Positions 12,793-24,420 of a DNA stretch of 64,000 nt are shown here, piece after piece; position 1 is the stretch's first letter; each line of letters opens with the position of its first letter. Source of the DNA: Kitagawia praeruptora (taxonomy: Eukaryota; Streptophyta; Magnoliopsida; Apiales; Apiaceae); NCBI GenBank assembly GCA_037693485.1, contig CM075351.1, forward strand, positions 15,805,001 to 15,869,000, written 5' to 3'. The notes below the pieces were generated by a model that had not been told where the DNA came from, did no database searches, and worked only from the letters and a program-made list of their open reading frames with translations. The position numbers and the translations under genes were made by a program.

Positions 12793-13897
12793 AATATTTA
12801 ATGTGTCATTGTTGATTTGTGTTATACGATAAAGAACTGTTTGTTAAGTTTGGGGATTTGGAGGCTAGGGAACTTGCATAATTTGAGATTCATAAATTAT
12901 TAATACAGAGCATATATAACCAATCAATTAGTAGACAAGATCCATCAAAGCGCGATCATATGTTATTCAATTATTACTTCTATCAACAATAAGTAAAAGT
13001 AAAATAACATACAAATATTTGGCGTGAAAACATCCACGTCCCAACTCGTATTATTAATCAAAACAGTTATCAATAATACATCAAACCAATAACACCTCAA
13101 CGGTGTCCCGAACCCGATACTTGAGCCAACAATGCTCAAGAAACTCCCAACAATACCTAAAACTACATCTCTTAAGCATCCCTCTTATCAAACAAATACA
13201 ATATGACTATGTATATATAATCATCCAAAACTTAGCCACCAACACTTACCATAATTGTTGTACAAGTCTTACCATACTTGTCATACAAGCCTTCCAATTT
13301 TTGGCACCTAATTACCCAACTTAGTGATCCAGACATACCATATACAATAATTGTCTACACATATAATTATTACCCAACCCATATATATCTTGAATCACCC
13401 AAACCCATAACATCATATTGGGTTGAAACCCAACAATCATCCCCTTCAACCCAATACTCATATCGGATTAAACAATAACCATCAATCGACGTCCATTCGT
13501 CAATGCCTCCCTTTGAACAAGAACATCTTTCTTCCAAACATTGAGTGTCACTAAAACCCGTATAGTGACCCTCCAAACCACCGTTTTTCACCATAACGAT
13601 GTATCCATCTACAAAATCATATGCATCAACCACCACGAGTGCTCTTCCACATGTTGAGTCACCTGATCCTTGCTTTCAATCCTTTGGTCTCATGAAGAAA
13701 ATTACTAGTATAATCCAAATAGTTCCCCTGTTGATCAAGCCATTGAAACAATTGCGATGACCTCTTCCATCTCGAGTCTGGAACATCTTTCTTGAGAAAC
13801 CCGCTCCTCAAGAACATCAAGATTGATCCACGGTGCAAGGCCAATCGAATAATCCATACCGCACGTAACTTTGTCTCTACCCGCTTTAGAAACCTCC

Positions 13898-15184
13898 TGA
13901 TGTGTCAAATTATATCTATCCGCAAGTGCACGGCGTCTGTTGTTAGCAAATACTAGCAAGTACGGGTCGAATCCACATGGAGACAAGTTCCAAGAAATTT
14001 AATATAATTATTGCAAATTGTTCCTAGAGATTGACGATTAGTGAAGGTTTTATCTAAATAAATATTTCAAATAAGTATGTTTATAAATCAATTAACAGAA
14101 GTCTAGGGCAATCGAGTTCACCATGTTCACACCAAAGTGGTTTTAAGCTAAAGCAACTAAAGTGGTCACGTAGCTAGAATATGTCAATCTCTCTCGAGTA
14201 TTAACACTCTCGAAACATGCTTACATAATAATAACCTCTAGTAATTCAGCTGGTCAAGTAATTAGAACATGTGTTAATCTCTCTCGAGTATCAATGTTCT
14301 CATAATTTCAATGATGCTCTCGCATTCACATTCATTCGGCTAATTGTATGTGGGACTCTAATTAGTACATTATCTCTCGATCCATTACCATTATTGCATA
14401 TAATTAATCTGTGATATTGGTCGATTACACAAATTAAACATTAAAACATATCAATTAGAATCTCTTAAACCAGTCAATCCAATATCATGGTGTAAACATG
14501 GTTTCCCCTTGAGCCCTAGAATATAACTACTCATTCATGCTAGGAATTAGAACAAGGAAAACAATTATGAAAACCATGTAAAGCATATACTATTAAAACA
14601 AGAGAAGATAAAGAAGTACCTTGAATTAATGAAGAACGAAATATCCACCTAAACAAAGTAATGAAAGAGATGAAGAAAAGCACTAGCTCCCTAGAGTAAA
14701 GTATGTTCCACCCCCTCCCTACGTTACAATCTTTTAATATAAAAATAAAATCTCCTCCTCCTAATAAAGTATTTTAAAGTTTAAATAAATTTGCAAATCA
14801 GTCTTCTTCTCTAATAAAAATTCGTAGCTGCCTGTTCTCCTCTGTTTCTGGGTTGTTCTAATTGGATTTTGCTTACAAGACCAACTCTGAATTAAAGAGA
14901 ATTCCACAAGCTTCGCGTGGACTGTACAATCGCTAAAATCGGACTTTTGGAACTCAAGATATGACCCAAACAACGTCAAGAGCCCGTGTAGTCCAATAAT
15001 TCCGAATTTTCTTCTAATATAGCTCCAAAATAGATCTTTTTCTCCAAATCCTTCCATGTTTAGAAATTCCTTGTATCCTACAATAAAACATCAAAATATA
15101 TTAATTAAATATCAAAATCAGCGCAAAACACAATAAATATGAGAATAAAATCATTTAAAATATATAGAACAATATACTCTATCA
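13898..15184. mobile_element. Solo LTR nested inside the non-autonomous element
   Basis: The element starts TGATGTGTCAAATTATATC and ends ACTCTATCA (TG...CA), with exact CCTCC duplications at 13893-13897 and 15185-15189. At 1287 bp it holds no gag or pol, as expected for a solo LTR left by recombination. The motif near its left end (CAAGTGCACGGCG, then GGGTCGAATCCAC) is a type common in plant LTR elements. The superfamily is uncertain. Confidence 0.75.
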
Positions 15185-15788
15185 CCTCCTTGTCAGCAAA
15201 CCCTTCATTATACTCTGCCATAACAATTGAACCTCAAATTTTTCCTCAACCTCGTCCATATCGAACCCGAACCTTGGCTCTTGATACCACCTTTTAGGTT
15301 AGGGGACTTACACAATCCGAGATTGATAAACCATCAATATAGAGCACATACAATCAATCGAATAGTTGACAAGATCCACCAAAGCGCGATCACACGTTAT
15401 TCAAGTATTACTTCTAATTCTATCAACAATAAGTAAAAGCAAAATAACATACAGATATTTGACGTGGAAACACCCACGTCCCAACTCGTAATATCAATTA
15501 AAACAGTTATCAATAATACATCAAACGAATAACACCGCAATAGTGTCCCAAACCCAATACTTGAGCCAACAATGCTCAAGCATCTCCCAAACAATACCTT
15601 AGACTACATCTCTTAAGTATTCTCCTTATCAAACAAATACAATATGACTATGTATATACAGCCATCCAAAACTTAGTCACCAAGACTTACCATACTTGTT
15701 GTACAAGTCTTATCATACTTGTCATACAATACAAGTCTTCCAATTCTTGGCACCTAATTATCCAACTTAATGATCAAGACATACCATA

Positions 15789-16033
15789 TACTCCCTCCGT
15801 CCCGCCTATTTATTATCGTTTCAAAATAGGGTATCTGACACGCATTTTAAGGTGGATTTTAAGGATAGTTCCATAACTTATTTTTGAATTTTTCTTTTTT
15901 TGTATATAAATAAAACAATCCTCTTTTTATACAAAAAAAGAAAATTTTAAAAATAAGCTATGGAACTATCCTTAAAATGCGTGCCGGAAAGTGACAAAAA
16001 AAGTGTAAACAAATGGGTGGGACGGAGGGAGTA
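15789..16033. mobile_element. Stowaway-type MITE inside the 5' LTR
   Basis: The ends are TA-CTCCCTCCGTCCC and GGGACGGAGGGAG-TA, with a further inner inverted pair (CCATAACTTATTTTT with AAAAATAAGCTATGG). The other LTR at 13340-13360 lacks it (ACCATATACAATAATT), so that sequence is a clean empty site. Confidence 0.93.
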
Positions 16034-16124
16034 TAATAATTATCTACACATATAATTATTACTCAACCCATATATATCTTGAATCACCCAAGCCCATAAC
16101 ATCATATTGGGTTGAAACCCAACA

Positions 16125-16678
16125 CCGTTCTTAGGTTTTATAAGGAACTATTCTTAGATTTGCAATTTTTTTTCTAACCCTAAGTGTTGTCCGCCAACAC
16201 TTGGGGGCATCCAAAAATTTATTTACAAAGCAAATTTTTTCTAACCCTAAGTGTTGCAACCTAACATCACTTACATGACATTATTATTCTAACTCCTAGA
16301 TGTATGGTTTTATGCATCGAGATTTTTTATACTCCCCCTACCCGCTAAAGCAGCTAGAGGGAGTAGGGGGCAATGATAGGTAGCCATTTATACCGATAGC
16401 CCGCTACCGCCACCTTTTAACCCACTACCACCACCTTTTAACCTAACAGTTTATCAGCTACATGTCTTTTTAACCTAGGTGGTTGTCACCTACCGCTAAC
16501 ACACATGTTACAAATATCTCTTTATTTTACACATCTTAATTACAATAATGTTGCTACATATATATGCATCATATTATAAGCAATTGATAGCAGGTACCCG
16601 CTGTCAGCTACCAGCACAATACTTATCATTCCATACACGTGTCATAAGATATTATCTTTCCTAAATTACTCAACTTAC
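16125..16678. other. No gene seen; short direct repeats
   Basis: The word CTAACCCTAAGTGTTG occurs twice near 16174 and 16240. A short C-rich/G-rich inverted pair (ACTCCCCCTACCCGC and GAGGGAGTAGGGGG) lies near 16330-16370. No coding signal. Confidence 0.4.
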
Positions 16679-16885
16679 CATAAATATCTTACACCCACTT
16701 GCAATGATGTATACCACAAATATCCTATCACCCACTTGTATACCACAAATATCCTGTATATCACAAATATCCTATCACCCACTTGCATGCCAAATATCCT
16801 ATCCCCCACTTGCATGCCAAATATCTTACACCCACTTGCATGTCACAAAGATCTTACACCCACTTGCGTCATAAATATACACAGG
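16679..16885. repeat. Minisatellite, units of about 27-30 bp
   Basis: Six to seven imperfect units of the type CAAATATCCTATCACCCACT followed by TGCATGC. They differ by substitutions and short insertions. Any open frame here simply reflects the repeat. Confidence 0.85.
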
Positions 16886-17212
16886 CAATCTCAGACACAC
16901 AAAAACTTACAATTACATATTTACATAGATACATTTTCACCAGCTTGATTATTATTATTCTGATTACTGATTCTCACACCGGAGGTGCTTGACGGCCACC
17001 ACCCCGGGCAAGCATTATTTTGCAGATACCCAAACTCAGGTGAAGTATCCCCGGAACAGTGATCGGAATAGTGATCGGAAGCCTTTAATCAACTGTGAGA
17101 ATTTGATAATGTGCTGAACATGTTCAATTATTTGATTCAAATCTGGTAAGATTGTTCTTGGCCTTCCCTCAAACAACGGTGGGAGAGTTACAAGTACTCT
17201 GGTTTTTTTGCT

Positions 17213-17581
17213 TTAGACGAGTACTTGATCTTTATAAAACCAGTAGGTAAGGTGCCCAAAACCCCTGTTAATAGTGACTAGTTCTTCACCAACCATTCTG
17301 AAATTATGATGCCGAAATTGCAACCGAAATAGATATGGTTCAGTTGAAGTGGTGCCAATATTGTACAAAACAGCTACCATGGATGACCGAGGATATGAAC
17401 ATTGTGAGGGACAAAAATCCACAGTATCAAAGTAGTAACTCCCTTTTATAACGGGCTTCTGCACATAGCTTACAGGAATTTCACAGTGTGGCATACTAAT
17501 GAGAAAAGCAGCCAGTGTAAAGTTCCTCAACATTTGTATAAAAGAGGCAAAAGCCACTAGGAAGCATGAGAGAAGAGCCAT
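17213..17581 (-). CDS. Unrecognised 122-codon open frame
   Basis: The frame encodes a hydrophobic N-terminus (MALLSCFLVAFASFIQ) that could be a signal peptide, then a segment with CPSQCSYPRS and several aromatic residues. I do not recognise a family. It lies 0.5 kb downstream of an LRR pseudogene on the same strand, in a stretch full of broken genes. It may be another fragment or a chance frame. Confidence 0.2.
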   Translation of the reverse strand: MALLSCFLVAFASFIQMLRNFTLAAFLISMPHCEIPVSYVQKPVIKGSYYFDTVDFCPSQCSYPRSSMVAVLYNIGTTSTEPYLFRLQFRHHNFRMVGEELVTINRGFGHLTYWFYKDQVLV

Positions 17582-18073
17582 GTACTTATAGGAAGTGATT
17601 TCTAATTAATGCAGACTTCGAAAAGTAAGAAGAATGCAAATGGTAAGAAGAATCAGCAGCTCGTTCAGATCAACAAGATCGATGACATTATCATGATATG
17701 CTTTGTCCCCATTGTCAATATAAAAAGTTCAAAATTCAGTGACAGTGAAGAGTGACAAAACTGCCTGATATATATGGCATATCTTGAATGATAATATTAA
17801 GTTAAATAAAGATCAATGTGCTGCTGGACAGCAGATAATGTCAACAAAGGACATGAAAGGTCAGTCATTGACAATTTATTCATCTCAAAATTTTGATGGA
17901 ACTGAGAAGATGGACAATTAAGACATCACTAAGAGAATCCTGGTCAGATTATGAAAATAGAATACTGTACTAGATTTGTAGGGTGGAAAAAATATAATTT
18001 TTAGTGGTTTTAATTATTATTAAGAAGATAAATGCTTCTCAAGTGGAAAAATACAATGAACCTGCATACAGAA

Positions 18074-18858
18074 TTAAGCATATATTCCAACAGTAATTGG
18101 AGAAGGAGCTAAAAGAGTAGCTAATGGAGAACTGAAGTTGGGCAACCAGCAAGGAATGTAAAAGTAGGATGCGTAATATGGACAATGCCCAGGTCTCGAA
18201 AAAAATGCTGCACATTTCATAATTGATCTTTGAAATGGAAGTCCAGGAATGCAGTTTCTCTGAACATCAAGCACACCTTTCCTAATCAAAGCTCCTACAA
18301 ATTGGTCCTACTTGTATGAAATAATTATCAGATAAAGATAGGTTTGCCAAGTTTCCGAGTGCACATACAACCTCAGGTATGGAATAATTATAAGATAAAG
18401 ATAGGTTTGCCAAGTTTCCAAGTGCACATACAACCTCAGGCACCATACCATACCATACCAGAAAACATGTTACCAGCATAACTTAGAACTTCGACGCTTT
18501 CCAAGCATCCTAAGGAGAATGGTATTGGGCCAATTAATTGATTATTGCCTGCAACCTGCATCAAACACTACAGCTTCTTTCAAGAAACCGAGTTTATAAG
18601 GTAAGCAACCACTTAACTTGTTTAAGAACAGGACTTCTGTAAGGCTAGATCACGTGGAATTGGCCTAAAAAACTTGTTATTGGCTAATGTTAGCAGAATA
18701 ATGTGACAGTCGCGAAGATTATCCGGCAACCTTTGCATGAAATCGTTGTTGGCCCAGAATAATGTGAGAGTCGACAGATAGGCGGACGCTAATAGCAGGT
18801 TTAATTCCGGGATGAAGGAGCTCTGTTTCCAAACAGATATGAAGAACAGTCCTCCCAA
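18074..18858 (-). pseudogene. LRR protein pseudogene (LRX-like, At4g06744 type)
   Basis: Three minus-strand frames together give a plant extracellular LRR protein of the leucine-rich-repeat-extensin-like group. 18622-18858 has LTLFWANNDF, RLPDNLRDCH and LANNKFFRPIPRDL. About 18480-18620 has LSGCLPYKLGFLKEAVVFDAG, then NNQLIGPIPFSLGCL. 18282-18479 has VPEVVCALGNLANLSLS. 18074-18289 has GVLDVQRNCIPGLPFQRS. At least three frame changes separate these: one after RDLALQ, a 7-bp duplication after VFDAG, and one after VGPICRS. In addition 66 bp (VCALGNLANLSLS region, about 18311-18450) is tandemly duplicated. The N-terminal part is missing, so it cannot make the normal protein. Confidence 0.85.
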
Positions 18859-19000
18859 CTAGTGAAGTCCCTTAACCAGGCAAAAGTCACTTGAGGACCT
18901 TTTGACAGAGCATTGTTCTGATTGCAACTCAATATTTGTTGTTATAAGTGCTTTGAAGCTATCTTCTTCTGACTAACAGATAACATGTGGAGAAATATAG

Positions 19001-19171
19001 GTACGCACAGAAGATGAGCTGACAAAAGCAATTGCAACAGCAACTGGAGAACAGAAGGATTCATTATGCTTCATTGAAGTGATTGTGCACAAAGATGATA
19101 CTAGCAAAGAACTTCTTGAATGGGGATCCCGAGTTTCTGCTGCTAATAGCCGCCCTCCAAATCCTCAGTAG
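19001..19171 (+). pseudogene. PDC: Pyruvate decarboxylase, orphan last exon
   Basis: After an AG acceptor at 18999-19000 the sequence encodes 56 residues ending in a stop: VRTEDELTKAIATATGE, then CFIEVIVHKDDTSKELLEW and GSRVSAANSRPPNPQ. This is the conserved C-terminus of plant pyruvate decarboxylase, which turns pyruvate into acetaldehyde in ethanolic fermentation. The frame is undamaged. However, the catalytic domains are absent: the sequence immediately upstream belongs to an LRR pseudogene on the other strand. It is therefore an isolated exon plus some 3' flank, moved here by duplication or capture. Confidence 0.9.
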
Positions 19172-19597
19172 AACTGTCAATTTCATGTTATGCAACTGAC
19201 ATCGGAAGTCGGTATCCCGAGTCTTGCTTTCTAATTACACAAGTCAAGCACAAAACATCTTTCTACAACTACTTTCCCAAAAGGCACATTTCTTTATCCA
19301 TCTACAGCATTTATACTTCATAAACTAATCTAACCCTTTTATGTAGGCATCCCAATGGCCACCATGAAAAACCCAATTTCCCACCAAAGAAGGGTTTTTG
19401 CCAACCTTCAAATTAAGACTTTAAGTAAGACCAAAAGACTTGGTAGAGGGGCCAAGTACAATTGAGGAATCTAACTTTTTGATTGCATTAACGTCACGTA
19501 ACATAAGATAATACTTAACTGGAGGATAATGGAAAGGAGAATGAGACATATAACGCTGTCAAGGAGTCGTCCTAGGCACATGCAGCTTGCTATACAT

Positions 19598-20020
19598 CTA
19601 TGACGGAGGTGGAGGTTCTGGCTTGACAACAGAGATGTCGGACTGATTAGTAGGATATATCAGTGCAGCTAGTGAGATGGGCATGATACATAGTGCTTTC
19701 GATTGCAGGAACTGCATGGCAGCTCCAACATCTTCTTCCATGAGTTTAGCTACTTCCTGTTCTGTGTCATCATTTGACCAGTTCTCCCAAACAGGACAGT
19801 CACCTCCATTTTCAATAATGCCCCCCTAGATAAATTGTGAAAGCATTAAGCATATATAAAAGAAACTCTGAAATAAAGAGATACAATAAGGGTTTCTGCA
19901 GCAAATATTTAGGCACAAAAAGTTTAACTAGTTAAATGCTACCTCAATTGACTGCAATGGACCATCTGACACAAGCTGTGCCACAGCACCCGCTCCGCCC
20001 AGCCTACTCATGCTCAGAAC
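19598..20020 (-). pseudogene. UNE12-like bHLH factor, last two exons only
   Basis: Exon 19943-20020 encodes VLSMSRLGGAGAVAQLVSDG. Exon 19598-19825 encodes 75 residues with EVAKLMEEDVGAAMQFLQS, KALCIMPISLAALIY and SVVKPEPPPPS, then a stop. Splice sites are GT/AG and the frame is continuous. This is the region after the helix-loop-helix in UNE12/bHLH7-type transcription factors. The DNA-binding bHLH exons should lie above 20020, but I see none before the RRM gene at 20673. A weak in-frame stretch (LAKELIQVKMYK, about 20105-20140) sits next to it but does not match the expected exon. Truncated at the 5' end. Confidence 0.85.
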
Positions 20021-20672
20021 CTGGTACATAGAAAGTATAACCAGATATCCAGGTAGTACTCAGAGTTACTAAATAGATATCACACTCAAGCTAGTGTACC
20101 TTATACATCTTGACCTGTATCAGCTCTTTTGCCAATCCAAGAGCTAATGGCCAAAACAACAGTGGCAACAGATTTCACAACTTGACATATAAGACCTTAT
20201 GTAATGTAGTATATTATTGACAAAAATCTTAACGAAATAAACTAAAGTATTATAAACAACTTTCTGAATATTAATCGCTGTTGCAGCACAGTATAACTAT
20301 CAGGTAGAAATTTATATACAGACAAAGCGCTACAAACTAGAGCAAGAGATCATTAAACTTGTGCAAGATCCACTTTGCATTTATTTCATCACTAAATGGG
20401 AACACTAAAAGTCACCTGTTGACAAGATCCACCATAATCCTAAAATCCAACGGCAATATCAAGTCTAAATTGACGATATGATGATGTATGCCTATTCATG
20501 CAAGAGTCGAGACACATATTTAAAAAAAAGAAAAAAAGAATACATATTAACGATGGACACCACATCTATTAGATGTAAACACTAAAGTTATGTCATACAT
20601 AAGCATCTAAAATCTAAGCATCTAACACCTACTACATAAGCATCTAAAATCTAAACATCTAAACCTAAGCAT

Positions 20673-21843
20673 CTACTGTGGATAATAATAACCACCCGGT
20701 CCATCATAGTAGTAAGGTCCACCTGACCATGGATAATAACTATAACTAGGATATGCGATAACAGGGGCAGGAGGAGCCGGGGCGAGTGCAGGAGGAGCCG
20801 GGGCGAGTGCAGGAGGAACCGGGGCGAGTGCAGGAGGGGCGGGGGCACTGGAACTAGAACTGTCACCTTTAGGAGGAGGAGCATCTGCTACTTTGACATC
20901 AAGCTTACAACCATACAATTCATGGTCGTTGTGGCTAAGAGCAACCTTCCTAGAAACACCAAACTGAAAAGTCACAAATCCATATCTTTTTGAACAACCA
21001 GCGTCATCAAGCATAACTTTCGCGTTGGTGATATTACCAAACTTCGAAAAATACCCGTGAAGTTCTTTGTCTCTTACCATAGGATGCAAACCCCCCACAA
21101 AAATTCTTCGATCATCAACCTATAAGATTTAAAAGATTGTAAGTAAACTTATCCGGTTTATAATTATCGTATGTAACAGGAAACTCATAATTCTTAACAT
21201 CTTTAATCATTTTCCTTTATGAGACAACAAAACATGCCATAATCTACCAAACAACAACAACAAAACATGTCATATTCTACCAGTTTATAATTATCCTATG
21301 TAATAGGCAACAAAATATGTCATATTCTACAAAACATTACCTAAAAGATATTTAACAAATGAGTATAACATTACCTAAAAGATATTTAACAAATGAGTGT
21401 AAATTTATGTATACCTCTTGTCCCAATGTAGAACCGAGAATCAAACCTTCTAATCTTCCGATTTCATTATCCAAGCTAGCTTTGTATCTTCCAAAATCAT
21501 CAACCAAGCTAGCTTTGTATCTTCCAAACTCATCATTCAAGCTAGCTTTGTATCTTCCAAACTCAACATCCAAGCTAGCTTTATATCTTCCCAATTCCTC
21601 AAATCGATTATCAAACTTATCCATTCGTGTGTTAACATCTTCAATCATTTCACGCGTTTTTTTCCTCTCCGCTTCCTCAAAATCATATCCAACAAGCTCA
21701 CTCAAATTTTCCACATCCCCATCCAGGCAGTCAACTCTTTCTTTTAATTTTTTCACCATCTCACTCACCTTCTTGTAATCACTCTCATCTTCATTTTCCA
21801 TCCGATGACCTGACCTCCTTTTACTACCTTCGCCCCTCTTCAT
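20673..21843 (-). CDS. Coiled-coil/RRM RNA-binding protein, copy 1
   Basis: A two-exon gene: 21415-21843 (143 codons from ATG) and 20673-21119 (148 codons plus stop), spliced GAG|gtatac...tatag|GTT, giving 291 residues without breaks. The N-terminus is basic (MKRGEGSKRRSG). Residues about 20-130 are charged and heptad-like, ending in four 11-residue repeats of the type GRYKASLDDEF encoded by 33-bp repeats. One RRM follows (about 144-220) with RNP2 IFVGGL and RNP1 RYGFVTF. The tail has APAPPAL-type proline/alanine repeats (about 225-265), then a Tyr/Gly-rich end. Single-RRM proteins of this shape bind RNA in nucleus or cytoplasm; the coiled coil suggests oligomers (inference). A paralog lies at 40264-41628. 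Confidence 0.88.
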
Positions 21844-22822
21844 TTTTCCTAATTAAAGCATTTGTGTAAGAATCTGGGAGAGAGATCATGTATGTATGGA
21901 ATGACACAAAACAACAGTACAATATGCATGCCATCTCAAACCTAAACAAACAGTACCAGCATTACATATGGGTATGCATATAATCGAGTTTAGGACCGAA
22001 GAAAATACCTGTAATCAAGTTTAGGGCCGGAGAATATGATCAATGACAGTGACGGAAGAGATTATCGTGATCGTCGCCTTCTCTCTTGCCAAAATCCCCT
22101 TCTCTTGCTAAAACCCTAGTGCACACTGTAAATCCCCTTCTTTACCCTTTAATTGAAGCAAGAATCCGGGAGAGAGAAGAAGCAGGAAGAGTCGGAAAGC
22201 CCTAATTGACTGTAAAAGGCGGAAGAGAAAGGGGGGGATATTTTAGTTCTTTTTTGAAAATTAACAGTAACGTTTTTTTGAAAATTAACAGTGATGTAAT
22301 AAAATTTGGTGTCCTTAAACGTACATTGCAGATATGCGTTCATATGTGATAGGAAAGAGTGAAAGACCATTTTCTAGAATTAGTCAATCGGTGGAGCTTC
22401 AATAGGGGTACTTAAGTCTTTTCATCATTCCGTGAAAAAATTGCGTAGATAAATAACGTTTCACGAAAAATAAATGCGGACAATATTCGATTTTAGAAAA
22501 TCTGAAAATTTGGATATCTGATCCAATTTTTCCAGACTGAACGTTTGATCCTATTTTTTTAAATAAATTCGGATCCGATTCCGGATCAACTTTTCGGAAA
22601 CTGAATATCCGAATTCGATCCGATCTTATATTCCTTAAAAAAATAACTCTATAAATTATATCGTAATAATCTATAATATTCTAATTTTCATAATATTATT
22701 TTATTAAAATTGAAATAATAATGAATTTTATAAATTTAAAACCAATATATGATTTGATTTGATTATGATAATATATAATTTATATATAAAAAGCTCGGAC
22801 GACAAAGATTTATATCTGTTGG

Positions 22823-23016
22823 CTCTGTTCTAAAAATCGGTGATTAATCACGATTAATCACCGATTAATCCCTGTTCCATGGGTTACCGTACTGATTAAT
22901 AATCCGATTATTCGATTAATCATTCCGATTAATCCTCAAATACACGATTAATCCCCGATTAATCCCTGGACAGTGCCTCTACCGAATAAATCCGATTCCC
23001 GCTTTTTACAACACTG
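22823..23016. mobile_element. Small hAT-type MITE, 8-bp TSD
   Basis: Flanked by TCTGTTGG at 22815-22822 and 23017-23024. Ends are CTCTGTTCTAAAAATCGG and CGCTTTTTACAACACTG, related to the larger element at 41929-42543. The core is rich in CGATTAATC words. Block B near 44803-44815 (TTTATCTGCTGGCAAAAATC) is the matching empty site. Confidence 0.82.
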
Positions 23017-23427
23017 TCTGTTGGCATGAAAATCAGCAAATTGAGTGGTTAATTATAGGTTATTGGACAGACTTAAGCATTTGGTCTCTGGGAAGAACTG
23101 GGAGCCGTCATTCTAATATGATTGCTTAGCTAACTCTAATAAGAGAGATTCTTTTTTCTTTCTTTTCCTTCAGCAAAAAAAATATGATTGCTTCCTATAT
23201 ATTATTTGTGTGTCGCTTGCAAAATAATAATAGAAAATGTTTAATTCCATATCTTTAGTGGCCAAGAATAACCCAGTGTTCGTGACACAAAAATATGTTT
23301 AGGAAAGACAGGGTTCCCGTCACATGAGAAGATTATGCTGCTATTACAGGGTAGCTTTGAGTTTCAGGATTATGGTGGCTTTTACAAAGCTCTTGAAAGA
23401 TCATGACAACCAAAGTTTGCGCCTCTT

Positions 23428-23896
23428 ATTAAAGTCACCTGGTGACAAGGCACCAAAATCCCTTCAATGAATGCAAAGTTAATTCCTTCACTGTTTGTCG
23501 TTTAGAAGTAACAGAGTGAACCCTGATTACATTCATCATCATGGATGTGGCAGAGATCACCTATGTTTCAATCTTAGAAAGACCTCATTTTCCACATCCT
23601 TGTAATAAATTTTACCTCAGCAGCAGGTCCTAACAATGCCCCGTCACGATCAAATGCATGAACTCAAGCTAACAACCATTTAAGACCCTCATACTTATAC
23701 CCAAAACCAGAATTACTTATACCTAGCTATATTAAAAACTCTGGTGGTGAACTCAAATATTTTACCAAGTCTGTGCAAGGGTGCATACTACACACATAAA
23801 ATATTTCATAAGGATTACAACCAAATGAAGGAGGACAAATGATTAAATCACATTAACAGCCATAATATATAAAAAAGTAACTCCTCTTCAAAATCT
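23428..23896. repeat. Segment W, second copy at 39691-40180
   Basis: From ATTAAAGTCACCTGGTGACA to TTCAAAATCT the sequence matches 39691-40180 in the same orientation with small differences. In block A it lies to the right of the RRM gene; in block B it lies to the left. No coding frame recognised. Confidence 0.85.
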
Positions 23897-24099
23897 AGCC
23901 ACAAATAAACAAAAGCAATAATAGATTAATAAAAGCAGACAATGTCACGATGAGAAAAGTTACAAAAATGAGTACATGTGAACAAATACATACTGTGCAC
24001 TGAAAGCATAAATCAACAAGTACTACTAACAGAAACTGGTGTCTGCATTCAGCTGTCTTTGACTCCCTTAACCATTTCAACTGAAAGGAAGCTCTCAGT

Positions 24100-24420
24100 G
24101 TGCTTGACCTAAGCTCTCGGTGTAGTCATACAACACTTGACCTAATCTAGTTCTACCAACAAACTTATTAGTGCAGCACCAGAATAGAGAAACACCCAAT
24201 CTATTTCCTCCCAAGCAGAGTCAAAAGTGAAGATTTTGTTCCAAAACACCTAATCAGAAACCGCTTTCATAGTCCATAGAGCGACCTCCTTTTTATCAGG
24301 CGATCCATCACGAACAGATTCCAGCACCACGGCGACAGAGCCTTCAAAATCCAGAACATTGGACTTCCTTGTATGCTTAAAGCTAGGATATGGAATCAGT
24401 CCGAATGTTTGATTATGCAT
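24100..24420 (-). pseudogene. F-box associated domain fragment (C-terminal half)
   Basis: Minus-strand frames give YPSFKHTRKSNVLDFEGSVA, then VVLESVRDGSPDKKEV, LWTMKAVSD-stop-VFWNKIFTFD and EIDWVFLYSG, the pattern of plant F-box associated domains that recruit SCF ligase targets. A TAG/TAA-type break and shifts interrupt it. The matching copy is at 45260-45700. The N-terminal half of such a protein lies at 25193 on the other strand, so the gene has been split and inverted. Confidence 0.75.

Larger units (their letters stand above)
12859..16124 (-). mobile_element. Non-autonomous LTR retrotransposon carrying nested insertions
   Basis: Direct repeats of about 580 bp: 12859-13435 (3' LTR) and about 15293-16124 (5' LTR, lengthened by a MITE). 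On the minus strand each begins TGTTGGGTTTCAACCC. Just inside the 5' LTR is a primer-binding site (15276-15289, TGGTATCAAGAGCC) matching the initiator-tRNA-Met type with one extra base. A purine-rich tract (GGGTTGAAGGGGATGA, about 13437-13452) precedes the 3' LTR. The internal region, without the nested solo LTR, is only about 550 bp and lacks gag or pol, so it would need trans-supplied enzymes. LTR divergence suggests an old insertion. I found no matching 5-bp TSD, and the outer end of each LTR is approximate. Confidence 0.8.

Noticed and set aside
13960..13975. tRNA-like B box (GGGTCGAATCC)
   Set aside because: No cloverleaf or A box at the right distance; it lies in the solo LTR.
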